Origin: Pseudomonas sp. UMAB-08
Lineage (GTDB): Bacteria > Pseudomonadota > Gammaproteobacteria > Pseudomonadales > Pseudomonadaceae
DNA: 64,000 nucleotides
Direction of reading: 5' to 3'
NCBI RefSeq assembly: GCF_900095225.1
Contig: NZ_LT607422.1
Coordinates: 158,988 to 222,987 of the forward strand
In this document: positions 49,514-58,363 of the stretch, one piece after another
How positions within the stretch are numbered: position 1 is the first letter of the stretch
How the letters are laid out: every line of letters begins with the position of its first letter
The notes under the pieces: generated by a model
Seen by the model: the letters and a program-made list of their open reading frames with translations, nothing else
Told to the model about the DNA's origin: nothing
Databases searched by the model: none
Translations under genes and position numbers: made by a program

Positions 49514-51799
49514 TTAGAGAGACGAATATTTCTTGCGCAGACGCTGACGAATCAGCTCCGCAAGCGTGTTCATCACGAAGGTGAACAACAGCAGCACCAG
49601 CGCCGCCAGGAACAGCACCCTATAGTGACTGCCGCCGACTTCGGACTCCGGCATCTCAACCGCGACGTTCGCCGCCAGCGTACGCATGCCTTCGAACAGG
49701 TTCATGTCCATGATCGGTGTATTACCGGTGGCCATCAGCACGATCATGGTCTCGCCGACAGCGCGGCCCATGCCGATCATCAAGGCCGAGAAGATGCCAG
49801 GGCTGGCGGTGAGGATCACCACCCGCGTCATGGTCTGCCACGGCGTCGCACCCAAGGCCAGCGAGCCCAGGGTCAGACCGCGCGGCACACTGAATACGGC
49901 ATCTTCAGCGATGGAGTAGATGTTCGGAATCACGGCGAAACCCATGGCCAGCCCGACCACCAGCGCGTTGCGCTGATCGTAGGTGATGCCCAGGTCGTTG
50001 GTGATCCACATGCGCATGTCGCCGCCGAAGAACCAGGCTTCCATATACGGGCTCATGCCCAGCGACAACCAGCCCACCAGCAACACCACAGGAATCAGGA
50101 TTGCGGCTTCCCATCCATCCGGCACCCGCAGGCGGAATGACTCCGGCAAGCGGCTCCAGATAAAGCCCGCCAACAGAATGCCGATCGGTGTCAGCAGCAA
50201 CAGACTGAAGATCCCCGGCAAATGTCCTTCCAGATACGGCGCCAGAAACAGGCCAGCGAAAAAGCCGAGAATCACGGTCGGCATCGCTTCCATCAACTCG
50301 ATCACCGGCTTGACCTTGCGGCGCATGCCCGGGGCCATGAAGTAAGCGGTGTAGATCGCAGCAGCAATCGCCAGGGGCGCCGCCAGCAGCATCGCGTAGA
50401 ACGCCGCTTTCAAGGTGCCGTAGGTCAATGGCGCAAGGCTCAGCTTGGGCTCGAAGTCAGTGCTCGACGCGGTGGACTGCCAAACGTACTTGGGTCCGTC
50501 GTAATTTTCGTACCAGACCTTGCTCCACAGCGCGCTCCACGAAACTTCCGGGTGCGGGTTGCGCAGGCTCATAGGCAGCAGCTTGCCGCCCTCTTCGACG
50601 ATGATCTCGTCAGCACGTGGCGACAGTCCCATGACACCTGGGCCCTGAGCCACCTGATCGACCAACAGCGTGCGATGCGCGGTGCTATGGAACACCCCGA
50701 GCTTGCCGGAAGCGTCGAGGGCGACGAAGCCTTTACGGCGTTCTTCACCGGTGATCTGTACGATCGGCGTGGTGCCCATCTGGAAGTCACGGATGTGCTC
50801 CAGGCGCAGCTCGCCGTCGGTATCGCGGGCCATGAACCACTGAGCCAGACCGCCCGTGGAGCTGCCGATAATCAACGACACACCGCCGACCAATTGCGTA
50901 CTGGCGGAGACTTCAGCGTTACCGTCTTCCAGCAGCTTGTAGCGGCCATTGAGGCTGCGATCACGCAAACTGAACACGTCGGCCTGAGCGCGACCGTTGA
51001 TCACGTACAGCCACTGTTGGCGCGGATCGATATAGATCGCCTTGACCGCTTCGGTCATGTGCGGCAATTCGATGCGGGTCAGCTCGCTGGTGGTCTCCCC
51101 GGTCATCATGTTTTCTTCCTGGGACAGGGAGAGCACATGCAATTGGGAGCCGGTGGAACCCGCTACCATCAGGGATTTGTCGCTGGCGTTGAGGCTGACG
51201 TGCTCCAAGGCCTGGCCTTGTTCGTTCAGGCTCAGCGCCGCTTCACCAAATGGATACGTGATGGTCGGGCTGATGGTCTTGACGTTGTCCGGGTAGGTGA
51301 TCAGGTAGTTGTGTTTGAACACCAGCGCCTGACCGTTGGACAGACCCAGCACCATCAACGGGCTGCCTGGCTGATCTTTACCGATAGCCGTCACAGTCGT
51401 GCCCGCCGGAATCGGCAAGGCGACATGCTTGAGCTCGGTCCCGTCGTCGATGCGGAAGAACAGTGCCTCACCCTTGTCGGAAACCCGCAGGCCAACCTTG
51501 TTCTGCTCTTCGATGGCAAACATCAACGGCTTGCCAGCATCCTGCATCCAGGCCGGATTGAGCGCCTTCTCGGTGGTCAGTTTCGCACCTTGGAACAAGG
51601 GCGCGACCACGTAAGCAAGATAGAAGAAAATCAGCGTAATGGCGGCCAGCACTGCCAGACCACCGACCAGTACATACCACTGGGTCAGACGGTCTTTAAA
51701 GGCGCGTATACGGCGCTTTCGCTTGAGTTCGGGCGTATTGAAGTCAATTCGCTCGGGAGGGGAATTTTGAGTCATGGTGGAATTGGCCAGATCATTCAT
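49514..51799 (-). CDS. pstC: Phosphate ABC importer permease PstC with large periplasmic insert
   Basis: 761-residue permease against about 320 in E. coli. Residue 44-66 is the first membrane helix; about 75-455 is an extra periplasmic region of repeated beta-strand blocks (LKHVALPIPAGTTVTAIGKD, ALVFKHNYLITYP, LYVINGRAQADVFS) that looks like a beta-propeller; about 470-761 is the permease core with the coupling loop GSLALGATPWQTMTRVVIL. First gene of pstC-pstA-pstB-phoU, with its own Pho box. Confidence 0.94.
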   Translation of the reverse strand: MNDLANSTMTQNSPPERIDFNTPELKRKRRIRAFKDRLTQWYVLVGGLAVLAAITLIFFYLAYVVAPLFQGAKLTTEKALNPAWMQDAGKPLMFAIEEQNKVGLRVSDKGEALFFRIDDGTELKHVALPIPAGTTVTAIGKDQPGSPLMVLGLSNGQALVFKHNYLITYPDNVKTISPTITYPFGEAALSLNEQGQALEHVSLNASDKSLMVAGSTGSQLHVLSLSQEENMMTGETTSELTRIELPHMTEAVKAIYIDPRQQWLYVINGRAQADVFSLRDRSLNGRYKLLEDGNAEVSASTQLVGGVSLIIGSSTGGLAQWFMARDTDGELRLEHIRDFQMGTTPIVQITGEERRKGFVALDASGKLGVFHSTAHRTLLVDQVAQGPGVMGLSPRADEIIVEEGGKLLPMSLRNPHPEVSWSALWSKVWYENYDGPKYVWQSTASSTDFEPKLSLAPLTYGTLKAAFYAMLLAAPLAIAAAIYTAYFMAPGMRRKVKPVIELMEAMPTVILGFFAGLFLAPYLEGHLPGIFSLLLLTPIGILLAGFIWSRLPESFRLRVPDGWEAAILIPVVLLVGWLSLGMSPYMEAWFFGGDMRMWITNDLGITYDQRNALVVGLAMGFAVIPNIYSIAEDAVFSVPRGLTLGSLALGATPWQTMTRVVILTASPGIFSALMIGMGRAVGETMIVLMATGNTPIMDMNLFEGMRTLAANVAVEMPESEVGGSHYRVLFLAALVLLLFTFVMNTLAELIRQRLRKKYSSL

Positions 51800-51832
51800 G
51801 CGCTCACCCTAGCGGTCCTTTATTACAAAAAC

Positions 51833-51850
51833 ATGACAGTGCAGTGACGC
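51833..51850 (-). promoter_or_regulatory. Pho box before pstC
   Basis: On the minus strand GCGTCAC - TGCA - CTGTCAT (51850-51833) forms a 7-4-7 Pho box whose second half is perfect. A TAATAA -10-like hexamer (51825-51820) lies 7-8 bp downstream. This gives pstC a promoter separate from pstS. Confidence 0.78.
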
Positions 51851-51884
51851 AAAAAATCCGCCGCCCAAAAGTACTGGCAGCGGA
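51851..51884 (-). terminator. Terminator between pstS and pstC
   Basis: On the minus strand TCCGCTGCC pairs with GGCGGCGGA (one G-U pair) across about 9 nt, followed directly by T6. It ends pstS transcription and its T-run touches the next Pho box. A second stem of GC-rich arms lies upstream at 51898-51926 (AGCGGGACC with GGTCCCGCT). Confidence 0.85.
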
Positions 51885-51972
51885 CTACGAAATTAGTAGC
51901 GGGACCCCGTTGAATCAGGTCCCGCTCAGGGATTGAGATCGGGGCAAAAAAGCGCGTGCCCCGCGTCAATCC

Positions 51973-52962
51973 TTACTTGGCAGCGCCTTCCTGCAAGCCC
52001 AGGTCAGCCAGTGCTTTGGCAGCAACCTTGGCTGGCAACGGGATGTAGCCGTCTTTGATCACGACTTCTTGACCCTGTTTAGACAGGACCATTTTCACGA
52101 ACTCGGCTTCCAGCGGTGCCAGAGGCTTGTTCGGCGCTTTGTTCACGTAGATGAACAGGAAGCGCGACAGTGGGTATTTGCCGTTCAGTGCGTTTTCTTC
52201 GCTGTCTTCGATGAATTCAGTGCTGCCTTTCTTGGACAGGGCAACCGTCTTCACGCTGGACGTTTTGTAGCCGATACCTGAGTAACCGATGCCGTTCAGC
52301 GAGCTGCTGATCGAGCTTACAACCGAAGCAGAACCTGGTTGTTCGTTAACGTTAGCGCGGAAGTCGCCTTTGCACAGGGCTTCTTCTTTGAAGTAGCCGT
52401 AAGTGCCGGATACCGAGTTACGACCGAACAGTTGGATCGGTTTGCCAGCCAGGTCGCCGGTCACGCCGACATCACCCCAGGTTTTGGCTTCGGCTTTGGC
52501 GCCACACAGACGGGTCGCGGAGAAAATCGCGTCCACTTGTTCCATGGTCAGGTGCTGAATCGGGTTGTCTTTGTGTACGAAAATAGCCAAGGCATCGACC
52601 GCGACCGGGATTGCAGTTGGCTTGTAGCCGTACTTCTGTTCGAAAGCCGCCAATTCGGTGTCTTTCATTTTGCGGCTCATCGGGCCCAGGTTCGAGGTGC
52701 CCTCAGTCAGCGCAGGTGGCGCGGTGGCCGAACCGGCGGCTTGAATCTGGATGTTCACGCTTGGGTATTCTTTTTTGTAAGCCTCAGCCCACAAGGTCAT
52801 CAAGTTTGCCAGGGTGTCAGAGCCGACACTGGACAGGTTACCCGAGACACCGGTGGTCTTGGTGTAGCCCGGAATAGCTGGGTCAACAGCAGCAACCGCA
52901 GTGGCGGTGGCAACGCCTGCGGCGACGAAAGTCAGGGCCGCCATCAATCGCTTAAGTCTCAT
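51973..52962 (-). CDS. pstS: Periplasmic phosphate-binding protein PstS
   Basis: 329-residue binding protein. Signal peptide MRLKRLMAALTFVAAGVATA, cleavage near residue 25 (AVAA|VDP). Binding-site segments SVGSDTLANLM, GRNSVSGTYGYFKE and GSASVV match the phosphate clamp. It delivers phosphate to PstCAB. It forms its own transcription unit, with four direct Pho-type repeats upstream and a terminator behind. Confidence 0.96.
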   Translation of the reverse strand: MRLKRLMAALTFVAAGVATATAVAAVDPAIPGYTKTTGVSGNLSSVGSDTLANLMTLWAEAYKKEYPSVNIQIQAAGSATAPPALTEGTSNLGPMSRKMKDTELAAFEQKYGYKPTAIPVAVDALAIFVHKDNPIQHLTMEQVDAIFSATRLCGAKAEAKTWGDVGVTGDLAGKPIQLFGRNSVSGTYGYFKEEALCKGDFRANVNEQPGSASVVSSISSSLNGIGYSGIGYKTSSVKTVALSKKGSTEFIEDSEENALNGKYPLSRFLFIYVNKAPNKPLAPLEAEFVKMVLSKQGQEVVIKDGYIPLPAKVAAKALADLGLQEGAAK

Positions 52963-53021
52963 GCCTTGCTCCTAGCAAAATTGGATAGGTATTGGATCGA
53001 CGCCAAGTATCTAAGGGCCGT

Positions 53022-53061
53022 ATGAACACTCTATGAAAGCAATGTGACAATTAGATGAAAG
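53022..53061 (-). promoter_or_regulatory. Array of four Pho-box half sites before pstS
   Basis: On the minus strand four 7-nt units, CTTTCAT, TTGTCAC, CTTTCAT and TGTTCAT, occur at 53061-55, 53050-44, 53039-33 and 53028-22, each 11 nt apart (7+4). This is a tandem double Pho box, matching strong PhoB activation of pstS. The distance to the pstS start (52962) is about 60 bp. Overlaps a hairpin at 53057-53091. Confidence 0.88.
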
Positions 53062-53091
53062 GCCATCATCGATTTTCAATGATGGCCTTTC
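53057..53091 (-). terminator. Terminator-like hairpin overlapping the pstS Pho boxes
   Basis: GAAAGGCCATCAT (53057-53069) pairs with ATGATGGCCTTTC (53079-53091), a perfect 13-bp stem over a 9-nt loop. It follows the MFS gene at 53147 on the minus strand and overlaps the outermost Pho half site by 5 nt. The T-run is imperfect (TTTC then ATC). Confidence 0.7.
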
Positions 53092-53146
53092 AGTTCAGGA
53101 GGGAGGGTGCAGCGGCATTCGCCCGGCAGGCCGGGCGATTCAACAC

Positions 53147-54436
53147 TCAGCGTTGCCTGCGCAACAGATGAACACCAATCAGCATGCCCATGACGCAGAG
53201 GATTGCCACGTACCAGGCCGGCCCCATAGGACTGGTCTTGAGCATGAGGGTCACCACCATCGGTGTCAGACCGCCGAATATCGCGTAGGCCAGGTTGTAC
53301 GAGAACGACAGCCCCGAGAACCGCACGGCTGCCGGAAAGGCCCGGACCATGACGAACGGCACCGCACCGATGACCCCGACAAACAGCCCAGTGATGGCGT
53401 ACAACGGAAACAGCCAGTCGGGGTGCGCCAAAAGGCTGTGATAGAACGTCCATGAACTGACGAGCAATGCCAGGCAACCGAGAATAAACACCCAGCCCGC
53501 GCCAAAGCGATCCGCCAGAGAACCCGCGCCGACACAGCCCAGGCTCAGGCAGACAATCGCCAGACTATTGGCCTTCAGCGCCGTCGCAGGGGAGAAACCG
53601 TAAACCGTCTGCAATACCGTTGGGGTCATCAGGATCACGACGATGACGCCGGCCGACAGCAGCCAGGTCAACAGCATTGATAACAGGATCGCCCCGCGAT
53701 GGTCGCGCAACACGGCCTTGAGCGGCACCTCTTCGGCCAGCGCCTTGCGCAACTGCAGCTCGGCGAAAACCGGCGTCTCATGCAGCCAGCGGCGCAGGTA
53801 AACAGACAGCAAACCAAATACGCCGCCGAGCAAAAACGGAATCCGCCATGCGTAATCGAGCAGCTCCTCAGCGCTGTAGAGGCTATTGATCAGGGTGGCG
53901 ACCAGCGAACCCAGCAAGATGCCCGAGGTCAGGCCGGCGGTCAGGGTGCCGCATGCGTAGCCAATGCTGCGCGGCGGCACGTGTTCGGACACAAATACCC
54001 AGGCGCCAGGCACCTCACCGCCAATCGCCGCCCCCTGAATAACCCGCATCAACAGCAGCAGGATCGGCGCCCACAGGCCAATCTGCGCGTACGTCGGCAA
54101 CAGGCCCATGATCAGGGTCGGTACGGCCATCATGAAAATGCTCAGGGTGAACATTTTCTTGCGCCCCAAAAGGTCGCCGAAGTGCGCCATAACGATGCCG
54201 CCCAGCGGGCGCGCCAGGTAACCGGCAGCAAAAATGCCGAAGGTCTGCATCAATCGCAGCCACTCCGGCATGTCCGCAGGGAAAAACAACTTGCCGACCA
54301 CGGTGGCAAAAAACACGAAAATGATGAAATCGTAGAACTCCAGCGCTCCACCCAGGGCAGAAAGCGACAAGGTCTTATAGTCGCTGCGGGTCAGCGGGCG
54401 CGAGGGCTGCACGGTACTTGAGGACACAGTGGGCAT
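53147..54436 (-). CDS. MFS transporter, metabolite:H+ symporter type
   Basis: 429-residue MFS protein with 12 membrane segments, of the MHS group (ProP/ShiA/KgtP-like). N-terminal LSALGGALEFYDFIIFVFFATVVGKLFF is characteristic; the loop ARPLGGIVMAHFGDLLGRKKM is the MFS signature with RK. The gene lies upstream of pstS on the same strand. Substrate unknown (organic acid or osmolyte likely by family). A short hairpin (54463-54487) lies in its leader. Confidence 0.87.
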   Translation of the reverse strand: MPTVSSSTVQPSRPLTRSDYKTLSLSALGGALEFYDFIIFVFFATVVGKLFFPADMPEWLRLMQTFGIFAAGYLARPLGGIVMAHFGDLLGRKKMFTLSIFMMAVPTLIMGLLPTYAQIGLWAPILLLLMRVIQGAAIGGEVPGAWVFVSEHVPPRSIGYACGTLTAGLTSGILLGSLVATLINSLYSAEELLDYAWRIPFLLGGVFGLLSVYLRRWLHETPVFAELQLRKALAEEVPLKAVLRDHRGAILLSMLLTWLLSAGVIVVILMTPTVLQTVYGFSPATALKANSLAIVCLSLGCVGAGSLADRFGAGWVFILGCLALLVSSWTFYHSLLAHPDWLFPLYAITGLFVGVIGAVPFVMVRAFPAAVRFSGLSFSYNLAYAIFGGLTPMVVTLMLKTSPMGPAWYVAILCVMGMLIGVHLLRRQR

Positions 54437-54880
54437 GACAAGGGCTTCTCTTGGGATTGCTGAGCCTCAGCAACGCTGGCTGAGGCTTGACGGCCTGCAC
54501 ACTTCATCACTCAGGAAAACGCTGACATGGGCATCAAAATTGCCCTTTATAGAGAGAAGTACAGAGCCGATCGGGTCCGGCAAGATAGCAAATTCTCTAA
54601 AAAGCACACAGTCAGGCGCTTTACCCGGTCAAAATGAGAACCGAGTGGTCGTCGCATGGCCCATCGATCGATATACTTGCAGACCGAAAGAAACAACCCA
54701 GCGTACGCCGGGGTTGCTGTGCGAAATCGCCGCTGAGCCCAATCCAGCCGCTTTCGCAGAGTTTCCCCTTAAGGCATCGCTGAAAGCGGATGAACGCAAT
54801 TAGTTCATGAACATCGTTTTCACTGAGGCCTGTTAACCGCACCAAAACTTTAAAGAGTCATGGGTCGAGGCACCCTAGGC
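54437..54880. other. Intergenic region without a supported gene
   Basis: This 444-bp stretch holds a perfect 9-bp hairpin (AGCCTCAGC/GCTGAGGCT, 54463-54487) in the leader of the MFS gene and another dyad at 54694-54716 (CAACCC with GGGTTG). Open frames here are short and lack ribosome sites and typical codon use, so I see no gene. Confidence 0.55.
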
Positions 54881-55282
54881 ATGATTGAACTCGAACAAGA
54901 AGATCCGATACCGCAGGGCGACCTTGCGTTGCAAATCACTGCATTGCCCCGCGAAACCAATGGTTTCGGCGATATTTTCGGCGGCTGGCTGGTCTCGCAA
55001 ATGGACCTGGCGGGCACTGCCATGGCGAGTAAAGTCGCTGGCGGCCGCGTTGCGACCGTGGCCATTGATCGCATGGCATTCCTGGTCCCGGTCGCGGTCG
55101 GCGCGCAATTGTCCTTCTATACCCAGGCCCTGGACATCGGCCGCAGCTCGATCCAGATGATGGTCGAAGTGTGGAGCGATGACCCACTGTCCAGCGAATG
55201 GCGCAAAGTCACCGAGGCGGTGTTTGTGTTCGTCGCCATTGATGGCAGCGGCCGCACTCGCTCGGTACCGGCACGGCGATAA
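54881..55282 (+). CDS. Acyl-CoA thioesterase, YciA-like hotdog protein
   Basis: 133-residue hotdog protein. The central helix and active loop are ETNGFGDIFGGWLVSQMDLAGTAMA with the catalytic aspartate region, and the segment VAIDRMAFLVPVAVGAQLSFY. Such proteins hydrolyse acyl-CoA. The ATG at 54881 (MIELEQEDPIPQGDLALQI) is selected over an in-frame codon 21 bp upstream. No partner gene is adjacent. Confidence 0.86.
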   Translation: MIELEQEDPIPQGDLALQITALPRETNGFGDIFGGWLVSQMDLAGTAMASKVAGGRVATVAIDRMAFLVPVAVGAQLSFYTQALDIGRSSIQMMVEVWSDDPLSSEWRKVTEAVFVFVAIDGSGRTRSVPARR

Positions 55283-55365
55283 GCCTGGGTATTGGTCTGC
55301 TGGGGTAAACTCGTTGACTGTCGCACGGTCTACTTTTATCACTGTACTTGAGTGAGCACCCCCGC

Positions 55366-56292
55366 ATGCCAACGCCCCATGTCGAATCCGTCAAACTCGA
55401 TGAGCTCAACTGCTGGCGCATCCGCCACGGTCAGGCCGAGTTACTCGTCGCCCAGCAAGGCGCGCACATCCTCAGCTATCAAGTGGACGGCGAGCCGCCA
55501 CTGATCTGGCTAAACGACAAGGCTGTCTTCAAACAGGGCAAGCCGATCCGCGCCGGCATGCCGATTTGCTGGCCCTGGTTTGGCAATCTGGAGCGCAACC
55601 CCGCCAGCGTGCAGGCGATGCGCAACAGCAGCGAACCGGCCAAGGCCCACGGCGAAGTCCGGGCACTGGACTGGGAACTGCTGGGCATCGGCAATGATGG
55701 CGACGCGCTACTGGCCGAGTTCGTATTGCCCCAGGCCGAAGGTCATTTGCCTGGCTGGCCACATAACGTCGCCCTCAAACTGAGCATTCGTCTGGACGAG
55801 CAGTTGCACGTCAGCCTGCTCAGCTACAACGCGGGCACCGAAGACGTCACCTTCAGCCAGGCATTACACAGTTATTTCGCGGTCAGCGATGTACGGCAGG
55901 TACACGTCCAGGGCCTGGACGGTTCGCGTTACCTGGACACGTTGAAAAACTGGGAAGACGAGCATCAGCAGGACGGCGACCTGCATTTCACGGCAGAGAC
56001 GGACCGCGTATATCTAGACACGCCGCATCACCTGAGCATCGTCGATCCGGGCTGGCAACGACGGATTCAGATCATGACCAGCGGCTCGAAGTCAGCGGTG
56101 CTCTGGAATCCGTGGGTCGACAAGACCAAAACCTTCAGCGACATGGCCGAAGACGGCTGGCAGCACATGGTCTGCGTCGAAACCGCCAACGTCCTGTCCG
56201 ATGTCGTCACGCTGGCGCCAGACGCCATGCACACCTTGAGTGTCAGCATCTGGGCCGAGCCGCTGGCGGCGTTGCCAGAAGCGGAGGCGTAA
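55366..56292 (+). CDS. yeaD: D-hexose-6-phosphate mutarotase-like protein
   Basis: 308-residue aldose-1-epimerase fold protein related to YeaD, which interconverts anomers of hexose 6-phosphates. Conserved QGAHILSYQVDGEPPLIWLNDKA, IRAGMPICWPWFG and the C-terminal SAVLWNPWVDKTKTFSDM are present. The ATG at 55366 (MPTPHVES) is preferred; a TTG 18 bp upstream is possible. It lies on the opposite strand to the next gene at 56296 (convergent). Confidence 0.9.
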   Translation: MPTPHVESVKLDELNCWRIRHGQAELLVAQQGAHILSYQVDGEPPLIWLNDKAVFKQGKPIRAGMPICWPWFGNLERNPASVQAMRNSSEPAKAHGEVRALDWELLGIGNDGDALLAEFVLPQAEGHLPGWPHNVALKLSIRLDEQLHVSLLSYNAGTEDVTFSQALHSYFAVSDVRQVHVQGLDGSRYLDTLKNWEDEHQQDGDLHFTAETDRVYLDTPHHLSIVDPGWQRRIQIMTSGSKSAVLWNPWVDKTKTFSDMAEDGWQHMVCVETANVLSDVVTLAPDAMHTLSVSIWAEPLAALPEAEA

Positions 56293-56295
56293 CCG

Positions 56296-56829
56296 TTACA
56301 GGTCCGCTTCGACCACGACGCGGACCTTCGACGCATCCAGCGCGTAGGCCGCATCGGCCAGGTTATTGCTGACCGCCTCGACCTTCAGCGTGCCGATCAC
56401 CCACAGCGGCGTGTAGATATCGTCCAGCTTCAGGCCTTTTGGATAACGCACCAGCACCAGTTGATTGGGTGGCGGTGGCGGCACATGGATGCATGCGCCC
56501 GGGTAAGGCACGAGGAAGAATAGGGTGCTGCGGCCTTTCGCGTCCGTTTCCAGCGGCACGGGATAACCACCAAGACGGATATTTTTGCCATTCATGGCGG
56601 GTACGGTCTTGGCCGAATACATCACGGCAGGCAAGCCCTTGCTCTGCTTCAAACCGCCTTTGCTATCGAACGTCCCCTGCGCTTCCGGGGAGTTGTGATC
56701 GATTTCAGGCATGGCTTCGAGGGCTTTTTGATCCGACTTTGGCATCAGTTCGAGCCAATCGGTTTCTGGCAGCTCGGCGCGGGCCAGCCCGGAGGCCAAC
56801 AGCAGCGCTATAAAGAGGAGACGACGCAT
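56296..56829 (-). CDS. DUF3299 lipoprotein-like exported protein
   Basis: 177-residue protein with a signal peptide MRRLLFIALLLASGLARA and then LPETDWLELMPKSDQKALEAMPEIDHNSP. The DUF3299 core is about 75-177, with the sequence ACIHVPPPPPNQLVLVRY that suggests a metal or heme ligand pair (Cys-Ile-His). Function unknown. The ATG at 56829 starts the signal peptide. The 3-bp gap to the convergent yeaD stop is short. Confidence 0.82.
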   Translation of the reverse strand: MRRLLFIALLLASGLARAELPETDWLELMPKSDQKALEAMPEIDHNSPEAQGTFDSKGGLKQSKGLPAVMYSAKTVPAMNGKNIRLGGYPVPLETDAKGRSTLFFLVPYPGACIHVPPPPPNQLVLVRYPKGLKLDDIYTPLWVIGTLKVEAVSNNLADAAYALDASKVRVVVEADL

Positions 56830-56916
56830 GAGGGAGCTCGGCAAAGTGGGTGGTAATCAGTGCCGGGCATTCTAGCTCTCTGCGCAGCAATAGCGCAGAG
56901 AGCCGATGAATAACTG

Positions 56917-57162
56917 TCAGTCTTTTTTGAGCATGCCGTAAAGCACCAGCAGCACCACCGCGCCCACCAATGCGCCGAGGAAACCCGCGCCCTGGCCAGC
57001 CTGATAAATGCCCAGCGCCTGACCGCCATAGGTCGCAGCCAACGAGCCGCCGATACCCAGCACAATGGTCATGATCCAACCCATGCTGTCATCGCCTGGC
57101 TTGAGGAAGCGCGCCAGCAAGCCCACGATCAAACCGATAAAGATGGTTCCGATAATACCCAT
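56917..57162 (-). CDS. GlsB/YeaQ/YmgE-family stress membrane protein
   Basis: 81-residue membrane protein of the GlsB/YeaQ/YmgE (transglycosylase-associated) family: three hydrophobic segments beginning MGIIGTIFIGLIVGLLARFLKPGDDSMGW and ending GALVGAVVLLVLYGMLKKD. Commonly induced by stress; precise role unknown. Confidence 0.9.
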   Translation of the reverse strand: MGIIGTIFIGLIVGLLARFLKPGDDSMGWIMTIVLGIGGSLAATYGGQALGIYQAGQGAGFLGALVGAVVLLVLYGMLKKD

Positions 57163-57271
57163 GCCTTTTCCCCTGTATTAATTGGACAAACCAAGGCCTG
57201 ATGATGGCATTAGCGTCCTGTCATCAGAGAACCGCTGGCAGGATTGGTTCCGCGCACGTCTATTGCAGCTA

Positions 57272-58354
57272 TTACGGCTTGATCAGCGCTTCGACTTTTT
57301 TGATCTGCTGATCAAGGGTGGCGCGATCAGCACAACGCAAGGTGGCATGACCCACTTTACGCCCGACCTTGAACGCCTTGCCGTAGTGATGCAGATGGCA
57401 GTCATCGATGGCGATGACCTTGCTCACAGCCGGCACTTCGCCAATGAAGTTGAGCATGGCGCTTTCGCCGACCTTGGCAGTGGAGCCCAACGGCAAACCG
57501 GCCACCGCCCGCAGGTGGTTTTCGAACTGGCTGCACTCGGCGCCTTCGGTGGTCCAATGCCCCGAGTTATGCACGCGGGGTGCAATCTCGTTAGCTTTCA
57601 AACCACCATCGACTTCAAAGAACTCAAAACCCAGCACGCCGACGTAATCGAGTTGCTTGAGTACGCGACCGGCGTAATCCTCGGCCAGCGTTTGCAGCGG
57701 ATGCGCGGTACTGGCGATCGACAGGCGCAAAACCCCATTTTCGTGGGTGTTGTGCACCAGCGGATAGAAGCGCGTTTCGCCATCGCGGCCGCGCACGGCA
57801 ATCAGCGACACTTCGCCCGTGAAGGGCACGAAACCTTCCAGCAAGCAGGCAACACTGCCCAGCTCGGCAAACGTGCCGACCACATCAGCCGGGGTACGCA
57901 GCACTTTCTGGCCCTTGCCATCGTAACCGAGGGTGCGGGTTTTCAACACGGCAGGCAGACCAATGCTGGCCACTGCGGCGTCCAGATCGGCTTGCGACTG
58001 GATGTCAGCGAACGTAGGCGTTGGAATGCCGAGGTCCTTGAACATGCTTTTTTCGAACCAGCGATCGCGGGCAATCCGCAGCGCTTCGGCGCTTGGATAA
58101 ACCGGCACGAACTGCGACAGGAACGCCACGGTTTCTGCTGGCACGCTTTCGAATTCGAAGGTCACCAGATCGACTTCATCGGCCAACTGGCGCAGGTGAT
58201 CCTGATCGCCGTAATCGGCACGCAGATGTTCGCCCAACGCAGCGGCACACGCGTCTGGCGCAGGGTCGAGAAAAGCGAAACTCATCCCCAGCGGGGTCCC
58301 TGCCAAAGCCAACATGCGACCCAACTGGCCGCCACCGATTACACCGATCTTCAT
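57272..58354 (-). CDS. purK: 5-(carboxyamino)imidazole ribonucleotide synthase
   Basis: 360-residue ATP-grasp enzyme that carboxylates AIR using bicarbonate, the step before PurE. The start MKIGVIGGGQLGRMLALAG and the ATP-grasp segments LEGFVPFTGEVSLIAVR and FFEVDGGLKANEIAPRVHNSGHWT are clear. It follows purE by 9 bp. Confidence 0.97.
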   Translation of the reverse strand: MKIGVIGGGQLGRMLALAGTPLGMSFAFLDPAPDACAAALGEHLRADYGDQDHLRQLADEVDLVTFEFESVPAETVAFLSQFVPVYPSAEALRIARDRWFEKSMFKDLGIPTPTFADIQSQADLDAAVASIGLPAVLKTRTLGYDGKGQKVLRTPADVVGTFAELGSVACLLEGFVPFTGEVSLIAVRGRDGETRFYPLVHNTHENGVLRLSIASTAHPLQTLAEDYAGRVLKQLDYVGVLGFEFFEVDGGLKANEIAPRVHNSGHWTTEGAECSQFENHLRAVAGLPLGSTAKVGESAMLNFIGEVPAVSKVIAIDDCHLHHYGKAFKVGRKVGHATLRCADRATLDQQIKKVEALIKP

Positions 58355-58363
58355 GGAAAAACC

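Noticed and set aside
48482..51847. Two plus-strand frames of 552 and 541 codons opposite pstA and pstC
   Set aside because: High-GC antisense shadows; pstA and pstC are conserved and in operon order.
54429..54803. Small frames in the gap before the thioesterase gene
   Set aside because: No ribosome site, weak codon use and no domain; treated as non-coding.
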